A stretch of DNA of 64,000 nt from Kryptolebias marmoratus (lineage: Eukaryota; Chordata; Actinopteri; Cyprinodontiformes; Rivulidae). A model generated the notes under the pieces. That model worked only from the letters and a program-made list of their open reading frames with translations. It was not told the origin of the DNA and made no database searches. Location of the stretch: positions 2,087,800 to 2,151,799 of the forward strand of contig NC_051447.1 of assembly GCF_001649575.2 (NCBI RefSeq), given 5' to 3'. Below are positions 1 to 15,000 of the stretch, piece by piece (the stretch's first letter is position 1; every line of letters starts with the position of its first letter). The position numbers were made by a program, and so were the translations under genes.

Positions 1-450
1 CAGTCGTAGTGACATAATGTCATTTGTTGGACTGCAACTATAAATTAATAAACATTTGTCACTAGTTCACTGCGGCCTAGCGAGACACCGAAGGATACAT
101 CTTTGTCATCATCACCACCCGACACGGACCTCCCAGGACAGTAGTGTTGGGTGTTCAGCTAAATACTTTGCATTGGCCATCATCAGTCCACCTACCTGCG
201 ATTGGCAATATATTTGCACTTGGGACTTTAAGAGTTTTTCTTTTTTTCTTTAAAGGAGGGGCGTACCAGGCAATCTCCATTCTCTGTACAACTGTGGATG
301 CTTGTGGACAAAAAGAAAACAAAGTCATTAATTACTTTGGTTTTAAGCAAGGTCTTACTCAGAACCTTTGCCGATAAATAAAGCAGCTCTGAGCTGAAAT
401 GAAAAGCTCCAGACAAGTTTATCACGCTAAGGACATACACATGGTTAACG
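1..450 (+). repeat. Dispersed repeat family A, copy 1
   Basis: Shares long stretches with 11150-12030, for example 'caatctcc.ttctctgtacaac' and 'actttggttttaa.caagg'. Lies in the cherp intron before the first visible exon. No protein or inverted ends recognised. Confidence 0.6.
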
Positions 451-963
451 TCTAACATGTAAATCTAAATCCACTTCTCTTTTTTGGCAGCCTGGAATCT
501 ACAATGTGGCAAGAAAATATTTTTAGATGCTGAACATGAACATTTGTACACGAGCACCACTCTTTCTGGAGCAAAGCACACCACAAGAAATGTTTTCTGG
601 TGGACAAAAACTGTGCATTTCTTTTCAAATGAGTCTGTCTGCTGATGTTTCAAATTTCTAGTTCATGCTGGGGGATTTTTGGTGGTTACTTTTTTAGTGA
701 GGGAGTAATGTGCAAAGATTGGCCTTTCAAAACACAGCTGACTATCTAAACCCATGGTTCTGAACAAATACACATACTGTTACACCCCTGCTGGTCATCA
801 GAGTTTTTAGAGAGAACTCAGAACTGCTTAAAATTTAAATTGGTAAGTCATAGCTTAACAAAAATTTGAAATTAGAAGCAGCGTAGATAAGTGTGATCGG
901 TGCATGTCTAGTTAAAATAAGTTATGGCTGATGTAAATGCTTCCTTCTCTTTTTCTTTGGCAG
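451..963. other. cherp intron, no recognisable element
   Basis: AT-rich non-coding sequence ending in a pyrimidine tract and CAG acceptor. Nothing else is recognised. An ATG at 924 is in frame with the exon but sits in the splice-site tract. Confidence 0.5.
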
Positions 964-3014
964 ATCAGGAGCTGAGGAATGTGATTGACAAGTTGGCCCA
1001 GTTTGTGGCTCGAAATGGACCCGAGTTTGAGAAGATGACGATGGAGAAACAGAAGGACAACCCAAAGTTCTCCTTCCTCTTTGGGGGAGAATACTTCAGC
1101 TACTACAAGTGCAGGCTTGCAATGGAGCAACAGCAACGTATGTAGTTAAAGTAGCAGGTTATTAGTTTAGATTTGACTCCTGAGGGTGTAAGTACACTTG
1201 TAAACTAATGTAAAGATGCAGTGGGGATGATAGCCCACTTGGGTAGGTCTCTTTTATGTCACCAATTTCTGAGCAATGCATAACAAGGTGTTCCGATCAA
1301 AGACTATATAAAAATGGCTAACCCATCTTCACCTACTTTTGTGTTTCAAAGTAAAAGAAAGAGAACCCACTGCTTTCACGGGCACTGCCATGTTCTTTGT
1401 TTGGAGCCCGAGTCTGTGCATTCATACTTATTCAGCTGCACACATCTGCAGTATCAAATAACTCCCCACAACTACAGCGCTGCAATAAGAGGATTGGCCC
1501 CATTTCAACTTTCTTCTGGCTTTGCTTTTTTGTTGCACCTAAATGTTTCAGATTATTAAACAAATGTAGACTAAGAAAAGGGTGCATTAGGACTCTGTGA
1601 TTATTCTTTTTGTTTTGTATATTTAAATGTTGAATTAATAATCTATATAAAAGTAGCAGAAAACTGGCTAAAAGTGAGATGTAAAAGAACTAAAGCTAAA
1701 ATTTGCAAAATGCAAATTAAAAACTAAAAGCTAAAAGTTAAAAAAGCCTAACTAAAGGCTAAAAGAAGTGAAAGGTTGGGTAAAAGTCTTTAAAGGCAAC
1801 ACCTTGATCAAACAAAGATCAGATTGATTTTCTGGTGCTCGTGCTTCTGCTTGAAATGTGGAACTTCACTGAGCTTATAAATCTACCGTATTATTAATAT
1901 TTCTGAAAAGCTTTTATTTTGAGCTCAGAGCTACTTTGTTCACCAATATCCAAGTTTCTGTTGTCACTCAGTTGACTCTATTAAAGGAGTAGTTTGGCCA
2001 TTTTAAAGTGGGTTTATGTGTAAAGTTATAAATACTATTTTATCTGTCGTAGAAAGCTCTTGAATGACCTCAGTTTGGAGAAAGTTTATTTCTGACAGGA
2101 CTGACGTGCTAACGGTTTGTCTGAACGCACCCAAGACCAAAGTGGATTGCTGCTATCGTAAAACAACTCCAACAGGGATGCACTGAGACCACAATTTTTT
2201 AAAATGGTATAAACCTTTACACTTAAAATGAGTTTTTGAGTTTTAAGACTGCAGTGATCCACTTTGGGCCAAGCTGTGTTCAGATATCCTTTTAGCTTAT
2301 TAGACCTTTCAGATGTAAGTTGTATTTTACCAAACTGAGGTAGGTAAAAGAGCTTCAACAGGCCAGTGTGTGCACCGGGTATGTCTGTCTGTTAGCAAAA
2401 AATGTCATGAACCAGTGGATGGATTTTACTGAAACTGTCAAAGTAATCATTGGATACATCTACAAGTGATTTATTATTTGGAGCCAGTCCCATTCAAGAT
2501 GGCCACCATAGCTTATCAATCTTAGCAAACACAAAAATGACTACAGATATTGTGCACACATACAGTACCTGAAAAACTACATAAAATGGACCCTTGTTTG
2601 GCTAGCCATTAGCGTAACCTGGAGGAAAGGAGGAAGACTTTTGCCTCTTTCTCCAATCTCCATACTCTGACTGAAGTCACAGCTGATACGGTATTCACAG
2701 GAGTATAACAAGATCTCATGATTTTAAAATTGCACAATAAATTTTATTTATTTGAAAACTGTCGTGTGAACCTTGTAGAAAACCCTGACTTTAGTGAAAT
2801 TGTAGCTGAAGATGTCTCCCTTTAAAATCATTTGTGTGGCAGTAGTTCATAAAAGTTGGAATTTTTTTTTATATACAAAATTAAACAATTGAAAGAACAT
2901 CCTCCAAAAGTGGTGATTCCATAAGTTTTGCCAGGGGTTGTAGTTGAAGAACTGGTTTAAGTAAACACCATCTTTTAGAACACCATACACAACATGCCTT
3001 TGTTCAGTTAGTGG

Positions 3015-3066
<52 letters not shown>

Positions 3067-6000
3067 CAGAAATTGTGGCAGAGTTTTGTTTTAATACTGT
3101 ATGCACATTTGAGAACTTTTCATCAGCCTGCCGTATGTAACTATTAAAAGTCAGGGTCATTAAGTTTGTTTCTGTCGTGTTCATGACTGACAAACTACTT
3201 CATTATCTTTAGTTTTGAGCATCAGGTCTGCAGTCTCTCGGCCTCAAAACCAATTTTTACCAACCCTTCAGACTTCAAAATGCTGTTTTGGTTCTTGTTT
3301 TTGTAGATCTGTTCATCCCTGGTGCCAAAGATGTAGTCGACATCCCTCCTCCTCCAGTACAGCTGTTGGCTCCGCCTCCGATCCCTCCACCAGCTGCTCC
3401 ACCTGTTGATGAGCTCATCCAGCAGAGCCAGTGGAATCTGCAGCAACAGGAGCAGCACCTGCATACACTCAGACAGGTACCAAGCTATAGAGAAGAGGAG
3501 GATTTAAAAATGCCAGAAGGTGAATTGTTTTAGTTAGAGATGCACCAAGAAATTAGCTTTTTATTGGCCAGTCAACACTCAAAAATCCAAACACTTTTCA
3601 GGGCAGGCCTCATAGCTGGGGACACTGTGCCGCGATACAGCAGCCCATCTCAGTGTGAGATGGCTTGATTGTAACGATAAGAATAAACAAATGTCTTAAT
3701 ACAACTAATCTAACATTAGGTCAGTATTTTGTGGGATTTTTTGGTTTGTTAAGTTTTTGGCAATAAAATGGCTATAAATTTTAAAGCCATAGTAGCTGCC
3801 AATACACAACTTTTAATGTGTTTGGTTTGATTTTTTTGTATAAGTGTATCATCTCTGATAAAAATAACCACTAAATAGACATCATTCTCTCCCAAAAGTC
3901 TACCAACAGATTTGAGTCGCTTGTTTACATTCGAACATTGACAAATACATTTCGGACAGTCTCTGTATGCTTTTGAGTCAATAAAATAATCCCTGGATGA
4001 AAAAAGTAGTCAGGGGAAAAATGAAACGTTGCAAAGTTTGTAGTTTGTACTCCGCAAAGTATAAATCGCAGAGTACAAATCCAGCTTTATCCTTTCTTCT
4101 TCTGATAAAAAGTTGCGGCTAAAAGCTGTAAAAACGAGAGTCGACAGAAGTGGAGTAAGTTAGCAATGGAGTAAGTTTGTAGAAGGAAGTTGAGCCATGG
4201 AGAACAATAAAGCAAACATTGGAGCTAAAATAATCTGCAGATGAGCTGTGCCAAGATATTCTGAACTAGTCATTGCCAAATTTAATTGCGAACTAAGGCG
4301 AAGAATTTCTTGGATAACACATGCTGCACTTAAAGATTAGGGGCTGGCAGATTTAAATTTATTTTGTTTTGGTTCTTTGTTTTTTTTTCTTCCACAACCT
4401 TTCTGAATGTAGGAACAAGTAACTGCTGCCATTGCCTTGGCCATGGAGCAGCAGACCCAGAAGCTTCTGCTGGAAACTCAGATGGACATCACAGAGTTGG
4501 ACAACCTGTTACAGCCAATCATTGACACCTGCACCAAAGACGCCATCTCTGTAAGCATGTCTCAGTGACCATCCTAATGTACAGCATGAACAAAACAAAA
4601 ACCCTTTACTTCTCATTGATATGCGTCTTCTTCCAGGCTGGTAAGAACTGGATGTTCAACAATGCCAAGTCTCCGCAGCACTGTGAACTGATGGCGTCAC
4701 ATCTTCGCAACCGCATCACTGTTGATGGTGCACATTTCGAACTCCGCCTACACCTCATCTACTTAACGAACGACGTCCTCCATCACTGGTATCCTTCACA
4801 TGCACATCACTCATGGAAGTAATAGTGTAACTTTCCATCCTGGCAGATAGCCTCCTGGTTGAATGTTCTGAGTTTCATGTTTGGGTTTGGACTGATATTT
4901 AAAGACTTTATTTTGGGCACATAATAATTGCTTTTTGAGTTTGCAGTCTATAATGTGAGTTTCACATGTTATAGACTGAATGAATAATTAAAACAAGATT
5001 TTAAAACAGTAACTCATGCCTTCATTACAACTCGGCTTGATTACTGTAACGCTCTTTACCTTGGAGTCAGCCAGCCCTCCCTCAGGCGTCTCCAGTTGGT
5101 CCAGAACGCTGCTGCTCGAGCACATCACCCCTGTCCTGGCTTCTCTCCGCTGGCTGCCTGTGCATTTTAGAGTTCATTTTAAGATTCTTTTATTTGTTTT
5201 TAAATGTTTACATGGTCTTGCCCCATCTTACCTCTCTGAGCTGCTCACCCACACTGTCCCGCTCGTTGCCTCAGGTCAGCTGATCAGCTGCTCCTGGAGG
5301 TACCGAGGTCAAAACTGAAGCTCAGAGGAGACAGAGCTTTTAGTGTTGCCGCTCCCAAATTATGGAACGATTTGCCGTTACATGTCAGAAGTGCCCCTTT
5401 AATGTCCACTTTTAAAACTCTTCTTAAGACACACTTTTATTCTTTGGCTTTTAACACATGTTGAGACTTTTGCTCTTACTTCTGTTATTGCGTTTTATTG
5501 TTTTTGTTATCTTTTCAATACTTTGAATGTTTATTGATTTTTATCTGTACCAGCACTTTGTCACAGCTACTGTTGTTTTAAAGTGCTTTATAAATAAAGT
5601 AGTAGTAAAAACTACAGTAATGCTATGACGCAAACATTTGAATCTTGGTTGTGTCATGAAACAACATGTATAGAGAAACTAAAGTAGGCAAAAACAAAGT
5701 GGATCATGTTTGTGATGTGTTTTTGTTTACTCACAGCCAGAGGAAGCAGCAAAAGGATTTGTTGACAGCGCTGCAGAAAGTTGTTGTTCCCATCTACTGT
5801 ACCAGCTTTCTGGCTGTAGAGGAAGAGAAGCAGCAGAAGATCACCCGGGTAAATAGTCATTATCACCTGAACCACAACGCTCTCTCACAGCAGGACTGTG
5901 TGAACCTCCTATAAACATCAGCAAACACTGATTAAGTTACAAAGGTCTCTCCATCTAAGTGCTCATCTCTTGTGTCTTCACAGTTGTTGCAGCTCTGGGA

Positions 6001-9000
6001 GAAGAATGGCTACTTCGATGAGGATACCATTCAGCAGCTCCAGAACCCAGCACTGGGCATTGGCCAGTACCAGGTCAGGAAATCAGACCACAGGTCATTC
6101 AAATGGCAAAGATCAGTTTTATTCAGCTCTCATATTGCACTATTTGGGGGAGTTTCTCTGTGTTTGTGAGAGACTAGAAAAAAATCAAGAGAGTCTTGGA
6201 ATCAGAATCGTATTGATCACATGTTTGGTCACACTCTGGGGGTCACGTTTTAATTCCACACTGTTTTCTCCAAACCAGTTTTGATTGAGTACTAAAGAGC
6301 ACTAACTTCAGAATTATCTGCAAAGAAGGCAAAAGCCTGAGGTCAATTTAAAATCCGAGATGTTAAATTTATAAATGCTACATTTGCAGAAACAGCATTA
6401 AGAGAAAAAATTATTAGGATTGGAACTTTGTTGGGGAATCTTGCCAGTTTGAAAATAAAATTGTACACCAATAAAATAATGTTATTTATTTGTTCTTCAT
6501 TGAAAAAACAAAATGTAAATTCTTTATGTGAAATTAAATACAGGATTTAGTTTGAAATACAGCACCTTGAACAAGTCTCCATACCCTTTTAACCTTTCTA
6601 CATTTTATCACATTACAACTACAAACTTCAAAGTATCTTAGTATGGACAGATTTGTTCAGCCCCCTAAAGAGACTATTAATATTCCAAAGAAAGGACGCA
6701 AAAAAAGTCACAGAGAAGAATGGAGAGGATGGACAGATGGTTTGAGAGGGGGGATGAAGGAAGCCATTTATGTCAAATGAGAAAACCCAACTTTAAGCAG
6801 GGAGGGAAGTCTCAGGTTTCAGCTTTCTAGAACTTACAAAGTCAGTTTCACACCATCATGCTTGTGACTAAAACTCTTCTCATGAGGACCAGGCTGACAA
6901 AGACACTAATGACCCTCAGGAGAGAGGGGAATGGGATCAATCTGTAGGTTAATTTAGCTCGCATATACAGAGCATTTCATGCAGGTTAAAGCTTTACAAC
7001 CTTGAACATTTCAGTCTGAAAGCTTCTCAAATGAGAAGCAAAATATCTTCAACCAACAAGAAAACATGCCCATTTCCCTTTTTAAACCCTTTTAACTTTA
7101 AGGATTTGCCATGTCCTAGAAGACTGAGAACCTACACAAACCTATTTAAATGGAGGCATGTCAGGGGAGGTGTCTGGCTGTACAAAGGAACTGTGTTTGG
7201 ATTCATGCATACACACAGTTCTATACTTCTTGTGTATGCTGGGTTTTTTTTTTTTTTTTTCAATTTGAGCATGTTTCAGTAGGGAATTCACTGATGTCTT
7301 TGTACATGAGGCCCCAGATCATCTGTTTACTATTATCTATTTACCTGTTGGAGAAAGAGGAGGAGCAAAAAATAAATTGATTGTTTTGAGATACTGTCTA
7401 AATAAACTAGGGTCATTTGTCCCTACTAACAACATATTTAGCTTTTTTTCCACATTGAAAGAGCTGCACCTGTTTTTGCTTCTGTCTAAAAATATTTGTC
7501 AATGTGTTTGTCATTCATGTTGACATGCGTGTGAATCCCTGATTTGGCCATCTTTCTGACCTCTCCTTTGTTGTGTGCCTCAGGCTTCCCTGATAACAGA
7601 GTATGCTGCAGTGGTGCAGCCGATCCAGCTAGCCTTCCAGCAGCAGATTCAGGCTTTGAAGACTCGGCACGAAGAGTTTGTTACCAGTCTGAAGCAGCAG
7701 TCTCAGTCTGCTCCTGTGGGGCAGATAGCTACCCCTGCTGACTCAGAAAAAGCCCCACCCTTGACCACACCAGCTGGTGAGAAGAAAACCATTCCAAAAC
7801 ACCTTGAAATCATCTTATGTTAAAAGCCATAAAAGTCAAATTGGGTATTAGGCAGTTATAACGTCCACACGACTCAGGCATGCTGCTACAACAAGACAAC
7901 TGATTCCCATTTGAGTCACGTGATCACGTGACGAGTGCTCCCTCTCTGTTTTTAACTCTATAGAGCTTACACACACACAATTTTATTTTACACCTTCCCT
8001 GAAAAGGATTGTGGTGAGTCTGTTTAAACGAGCTAAAAAAAAGGAGAAGAAAAGTCTAGCAGATAATTATGGGCCTGTCAGCTCTCAATCTTTAAAAAAA
8101 AAAGTTGTTTTGAAGAAAAATGTGCTACATTTAGTGAAAATGTTTGAAAAATTAAAACCGGCTGAAGCTGGTTTTAAAGGTTTATAATTTCTAAATAACT
8201 ACTACAGTTTAACACTGCGTGTCTTTTGTGTGCAGGAGATGTGAAGCCTCCCATGTCCGGCCCACCTCCTGGGGACTTTGATGGTTCTGCAGCCAGACCA
8301 CAGGACTCAAAAAACTCCAGTGGACAGTCAGATATCCCCACTAACAAGCCTGCATGGTTTGACCCCCAGCATGTCGGACCCTGGAACCCCAACCAGCCGG
8401 TAAAGACCCAGGTCTTTGTGGGTGTGTGAGAGCATAAGTGGAAGCGTAGTTTTTCTATAATCTCTGTATGGTTCTTTTCTTTCTAATCTAAATCAGTAAA
8501 ATGACAGAAAATGTTTATATTTGCTTAAAGATTTTCAGTTGTTTTTCTGGAGGCAGAAATATCAGACCTTTACTGAAGTTGAGGTAAAATCTTTCTAAAT
8601 GACAAATGTACCATCGGTAAGCCCTGACGCCTTTATTAACAAAAAGTGGAAAGAGGCACACTGCTACATTGGGTTTATTTTGGGATTACACTGAATGCTC
8701 ACAGGTGACCTGACTGCAGATTTTTAGCAGAACTTGTAACTGGCTGATCAAGCACTTTAAAATTCAATGTTTTAAGATCATCCTAAGTTGAGAAATTACT
8801 TAGTTGTAGCCGCTTTGATCAAACCTTGAAAATAATTTTACGTTAAATCTCATGCGATATTTTGAGATGTCACACTCTCGAGTATGTGTTGTGAGTGTCT
8901 CTCAGCTACTACCACATCAAATTTTAACTCGATATCTTTTAAACTGACTCAGTTATAGCCATTTTGTGGTGGAAAATGTCAGTTAGCTGTGGCGGCCATC

Positions 9001-12000
9001 TTGAATTTAATTGACTCCAAAAGGTAATCAGTTTTAGATGTACATCTAATGTCCAGTGGTTCATAAGATATTTTGCTAACAGGCAGACAGCAGACAGACA
9101 TGGGCAAAAAGATTAATGTCCATATATGCCTTTTGGCAACAGGTGATAAATAGTCTTTGAAATATACAAATCCCCTTCCCAGACTGTGTGCATGTCTGCC
9201 TGTCGTTATTACCTCCCTGGTTTAAGGTACTTAGGACCCGTAAGGTGTCATCAGCCAGTTCCTCTGAGAAGCTCTCCATAGAGTGATCTTAGCAAACGTC
9301 TCATTTTGTTTGCATTTATATTTTCACATCTTTGCTCACGCAGTACCCTTACCATTCACAGCAGGGTAACTTGTGTTTATGATTAGACCAGTCACATCTC
9401 CTGTCACTCACAGGTTCCTAGAAAGTACAAAAGGAACTGTTTGTATAAACAGCAAATGGTCATGGTTTACTCACAGCTTCCTATTGTGCAAAGAAAGTAC
9501 ACAATGAACTATTTGTATGATCGGCCAATGGTTACGGTTTCTGCAGCTTAAAAAATGATTCAGAACTGCCTCACAGTGGTTAGATCTATGAAAAGGTCCT
9601 TGTGGTCTAAAGGTACTTATGGAAGGAAATACAAGGCAGTTGGACTGAAAATATGTTGATGCAAATTCTTAAAAAAAGTCAACTCTGTTCATGTTCACAG
9701 ACTGTGTAATCTTCTTTACCTTTGTACAGAATCTTTAGGGTGTCTTGTTTGATAATACTCACATTCTTTCTACTCCTTGACCTTTCCCAGCCTCCTTTTG
9801 ACCCCAACCAGCCCCCTCCCCCTTGCCCTCCGTGGAACAGCCATGAGGGCATGTGGAATGAACAGAGGGAACCAGGAAATTGGAGTGGAGGTCCTCCAAG
9901 AGAAGGAGGCTCCTGGAGTGGGCCAGGAGGGACTGACCCTGGTCCTCCATCATGGAATTCCTTTGACCAGCAGCCGCCATGGAGCAACCAGCCAGACCAG
10001 GCTCCTTGGAGTCATAGGGAACCCCCGTTTCCTCCTCGCATGCAGGTATGTGAAAAATTACTGTGGAGTTTTTATTTATTTTCATTTCTTTTAAGTAATC
10101 ATTTGAATTTTCAGTGGTCTAAGCTCCAATACCTCTGATATTCCACAGTAGGGTTCCCTTCTCTGCTCTGCTGGAAACTAGGGCTGGGAATCTTTAGGCT
10201 CCTCACAATTTGATTATGATTCAAAGAGCTGCAATGCGATTACAAAACGATTATTAATGCATCTGTATTCACTTGTCACACAGGCCTGTCACGATAACAA
10301 ATGTTGCTGGGCAATTAATTGTCTCAGAAATTATTGCCATAAACAATAATATTGTTTGGAGGCCATTTTAAACTAATGCAGTGATAATAACATAATAATG
10401 CAAGTACACCTCTCAAAGATTAATAAACTCTACTTTCAAAAGAACTCTTAACACTGGAACTGGAACACAAAATAAACAAAACAACGGAAAACAAAAATAA
10501 AATGGACTCTCAGCCTCCGTTAACAAGGAACGCACTTGAATAAAAACTAAAAAAAAAAAAAAAAGATAGAAATAAAACCTACATTCAACCAAAACAGTAC
10601 AGATTATGAAGTCTGTAAACTGAATTGCCCTTCAAAAAATAATCATTAGTTTTATATAGAACAACGACAAAAGCACAAAAGCCAGATGCCGGCTCGCAAA
10701 GGTTCAGCGGTTTGCTGAATCTGAAGTGCTCCCACACCGCTGCTGTTACTTCAACCTTGAAACCAGTTCCGTTTCATTTTTACCCCCAATATCAAACAGC
10801 GTTTCTTTAGCTTGCTAACTCCTAGCGGGGGCTAATGCTGCAGTGGAACAAGCCGCGGTGCCTCGGCTGGCTACCTGACGCGATGGGCCACGCCCCCCTG
10901 ACGCTAAGAAAAAAGGGAGGGGTCAGTGAAGAGCACCGGAGCCTTTTGTCCTCCAGTGTCTTCAGTAGAAAGAGAGACACGAAGAAACAATAATGCCGAT
11001 AAATGAAACATATCGACCTCATTTTAATTTCCCAGTGGCACAATGGATGTCCAATCATAACGTTAGAGCTATCTGATCCGATTTCTTCAGTGTTTTTGGT
11101 GGTGATAAAAATATCTTTGACATAATATGATCATGTTCTGTTGTAGCTCCAAAGGCCACAAAATAAGGTAGTATTTCACTGGGCTGCAACTGTTGGAGAC
11201 TCAAAATTGTGAGAAAACTGGTCAAATCTTTTGTTGTAGTCTGTTTGCAACCCAGCGATCAGCGAGCTGTGTGGCTGCGTTTTAAAAATCAGCCTATTTT
11301 CACGTTCACAAATTGGAAAACTGCATTTAAGGTCATACACATTATTTTCTTGTCCACCTTCGCCCACATTGTACTCACCTCGGCAGCTGCCTCCATGTTT
11401 ATGGTTGAGTCTGCCGGAGTACACTTTATTTATTTTTTTATCTAGTTTTGTCCTGTCATGCAAGAGTAGACTTTAGAAATGAAGATAGGCAGATTTGGAG
11501 CAGTTTTTTAAGAGACTCCCTCTTGATTGGTGTTTGCCGACTAGTCTCCAGCAGTCGCAGCGCAGTGGCACCTGGCAGTTTTTCTCCTCCGCCAGGTGCA
11601 AACTTGTACACTACTTAATATATTGCGACTCCTCTGTGAGCGTCATTTTTTCCCCTTTAACTTAAGAGAAATCAAATTACCTCTAATATCCCTTGCATGC
11701 CATGACTTTTATGTATGCTATAGTTGGCCAATAAGCTAAAAACTTTCCATCAGCCATCGTCCGTTCAACAACCGTCAATTGGTGATATATTTGTGCATGT
11801 GGCTTTCATTTATTTTAATTAGTTATATTTTTTAAAGAGGGATGGACCAGACAATCTCCTTTCTCTGTACAACAGTGGAAGCCAGCTGTTTGTGGTAAAA
11901 AAAAAAGTCACTGCTTACTTTGGTTTTAAACAAGGCTTTACTCAAAACTTTGACGAGAAATAAGCCAGATCTGAGCAGCCGGCTTTGGGCTGAAATGAAA

Positions 12001-15000
12001 AACTATAGACAAATTTATCATGCTGAAAACTTCTGACAAGCCCCTATTGTCCCAACAAGAGAGATTCTTGAAATCTGTAAGCTACAGGAAAAAATGTCTT
12101 CAAACAACTTATTTTTTTCTGATAAGCTGCAGTACTCCACAGAGTAAGAGAGCACAGTGCTGATGGAGAAAATGGGCATCCATCAGCTTTTACTGAGGTT
12201 GGTAATATAATTAAAACAAGTACATTTATTGAATTTGTCAGAGAGTCTGTGTTTTACAGCTGATGGCTGATTGGGAATCAGCTTCCATGACGTGTCACGG
12301 TGATAATTACCTGTCTGTGAGGACAAACTCTGCTTCGCAGTTAGGCTTCCATTTATCTAGTTCTTACAAAAATTGTGGGCTGTTTTATTATATTTGGCTG
12401 TTGTTTGTCACATGTCGTAGAAATCATGGGTTTGAAAGGACCATCCTAACCTCAAGGCAAAGTTGCATTTTCTTAATATTGTATTAAAATATTTAAATTC
12501 CTTTTTTCTTTTTTTCTCGTCCATTTATATCTTGGTTGGTTTTAAAATGAGTCCATTTTTCACATTTAGACCCATTAAAAAGTCATTTTAATCAACCAAG
12601 GAGTGACTATTGTTGCTGTCTTTTTTTTTTTTACAGCAGTCACTTTTTTAAGACAAATATTTCTCTTAAAATAATTTTAACTGCATCTTGTTGTACGTCA
12701 TTTTTTTTTTCCTGATTAATTTTTTTCCTGAAATTGTTACTAAATTGTACAAATGAATCCTGCACATCTTTGCTGAGCGGCTAACTGCAGCGGCTCCGGT
12801 GCTGTCAGGTGTCCATCTGTCTAACATCAGCCTGTACCGCCACCTGACACAAAGTCAGAGGTGTTTCTGCTGGTGGATTGAACAAAACCAGGGTGTGTTA
12901 CAGTGTGTTCAGGGTTTGATTTGAATTGTTCACTCATTTATAGGTCAAAACTCTTGAGAGGAAAACTTAAACTAGGTAAACTAATGTGAAAAATATCCTT
13001 CTTAAATAAATCTTATCGTTTGATGGACTCCAATCGCAGATGGTCGATATATTCGTCCAGACTCCCAACCCTAGTGCACGTCATAAACGGTCCAGGCGCT
13101 GCACTGTTGTACTTCAGGGTGCTGCGTTTTACGTTTCTCAGCACGACATAATAACATTCAGTAATAGTCAATATTTGACATTTTAAAGTTGCTTGTGTCC
13201 ACATTGTGATACATTGAAAGGTTATAACCCCTCCGTCTTCTTTTGCTTTGGGTAACAGTGAAGCTGTTCTGTTGATTTTTGTGATTGACTGTACTGTCCG
13301 TTTTGTCCATTTCTTTATAGAGACCTCCTCATTTCAGAGGACCTTTTCCTCCCCACCAGCAGCCACCTCCTTTCAACCAGCCTCCCCCACCACCACACAA
13401 TTTTGCACGCTTCCCCCCGCGCTTTTTGCAGGAAGACTTTCCTCCCAGACACCACTATGACAGACCACCGTACACCCCACATCGCTTCGACTTTCCTCAA
13501 GGAGGAGAGTTTCCTGGAGGTCAGTAGAGAAGCAGAAACAAAGTACTAGTAAAACTGTCTGATTGCTCTTGTAATCATGTGGAACGATTTCAAACAACTG
13601 TGTTTGCCAGACATGCCAGGTCCCCCTCCTCCCCCTCACCACCACCCCGCTCAGAGGCTCCCTCCACCAGTTATGGGAGCCGATCACGTGCCCTGGTCTG
13701 GAGGCCAGCGCCCGGACTTTGGCCCACCTCCACCTGGTTTCAATGGCCATTCGCCTCACGTACGTAATCGGCAGCAGCAGCAGGTTCCGGATGACCCAAG
13801 TCTGGTTCCCAACGTGCCCTACTTTGATCTGCCAGCAGGTCTCATGGCTCCTCTAGTCAAAGTAAGTTATTTTGTTGTGATTCTATTCTGTAGTTGTAGG
13901 TGCTTTTGCTTCCCATCTCAGGAGCGTTCTCAATTCAAAACTGGAAAGTGTGACGTTCTAAGCTTTAAACTGCATGTGCTTTGTACCTGTTGGCAGCTTC
14001 CCCCACATTTAGGATTTAATCTGCTGGAGTACACTTTTGAAATGAAGATAAGCAGATTTGGACCAGTTTTTCAATAATTTGTATTTTTCATTTCATTGGC
14101 AGGTTTTTTTTTTTTAAAGATTTGGACATGTTTTCTGTCAGGACAGTTCAATACAGGTGTCAAAATACAGCTCTAGGGCTCTTGAGACGTGTTGGAGATG
14201 CCTGTGACAACTCTGTGACTATTTTGAGAGGAAATTTTCTAAGTCACCAGCTAGTCTTCAGCACTTACAGCCCAGTGAGATATTGGCCTAACTGCATAAA
14301 TGTTTCTTTGCCAAGCAGCTGCAATATGAGCTTTTTTCTACATTTACAGTACTGCTTAGAACGCAGACTCAACATTATGCATATTTCTCTATCCACTCAT
14401 CTTTGAAAACACTGGTTTCTAAGCCTTTCGTCACACATTTACGCAGAAAACACCAAGGTGACGTGATATAACATTACCTGTCTGATAATGACCCAACAGA
14501 GAATGCTAGTCTAAATAGTAACAACAACAACAATAATAATAATATTGAAACAAACCTGGTTCATTGGAAATTACATCAGAAATGCTGGTTTTAGTTCCAG
14601 CCGAATCATATAACTTCTAATGTTTGTAAATTTAATATCTAACTTTTATTTTGAAGGGTTAAAATAGTTTTGAATTGTTTTATTTGTTAGTCAGGTGCAT
14701 AATAAAGTTAATAAAGTTGCTTTCTAATCTTTGTCCTGTTACTACGCAGCTTGAGGACAATGATTATAAACCTTTGGACCCTAAGGACATCAGGCTGCCC
14801 CCTCCCATGCCCCCCAGTGATCGGCTGCTGGCTGCTGTGGAGGCTTTCTACAGCCCTCCTTCTCATGATCGACCCAGAAACAGGTACAAACACCTGAGCT
14901 CTGTTAAACAACTCAAATCAAAACTAATTACTGAACTAGGAAAATTGCATTTTTTGTTAAAAAGGCAGCGTGAACGGCAAGCACTCAAGAGCAAAATCAT

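Noticed and set aside
924..963. ATG at 924 as the cherp start (would give MADVNASFSFSLADQELRN)
   Set aside because: The stretch is a pyrimidine tract ending in CAG, a standard acceptor, and human CHERP has a different short start from a separate first exon.
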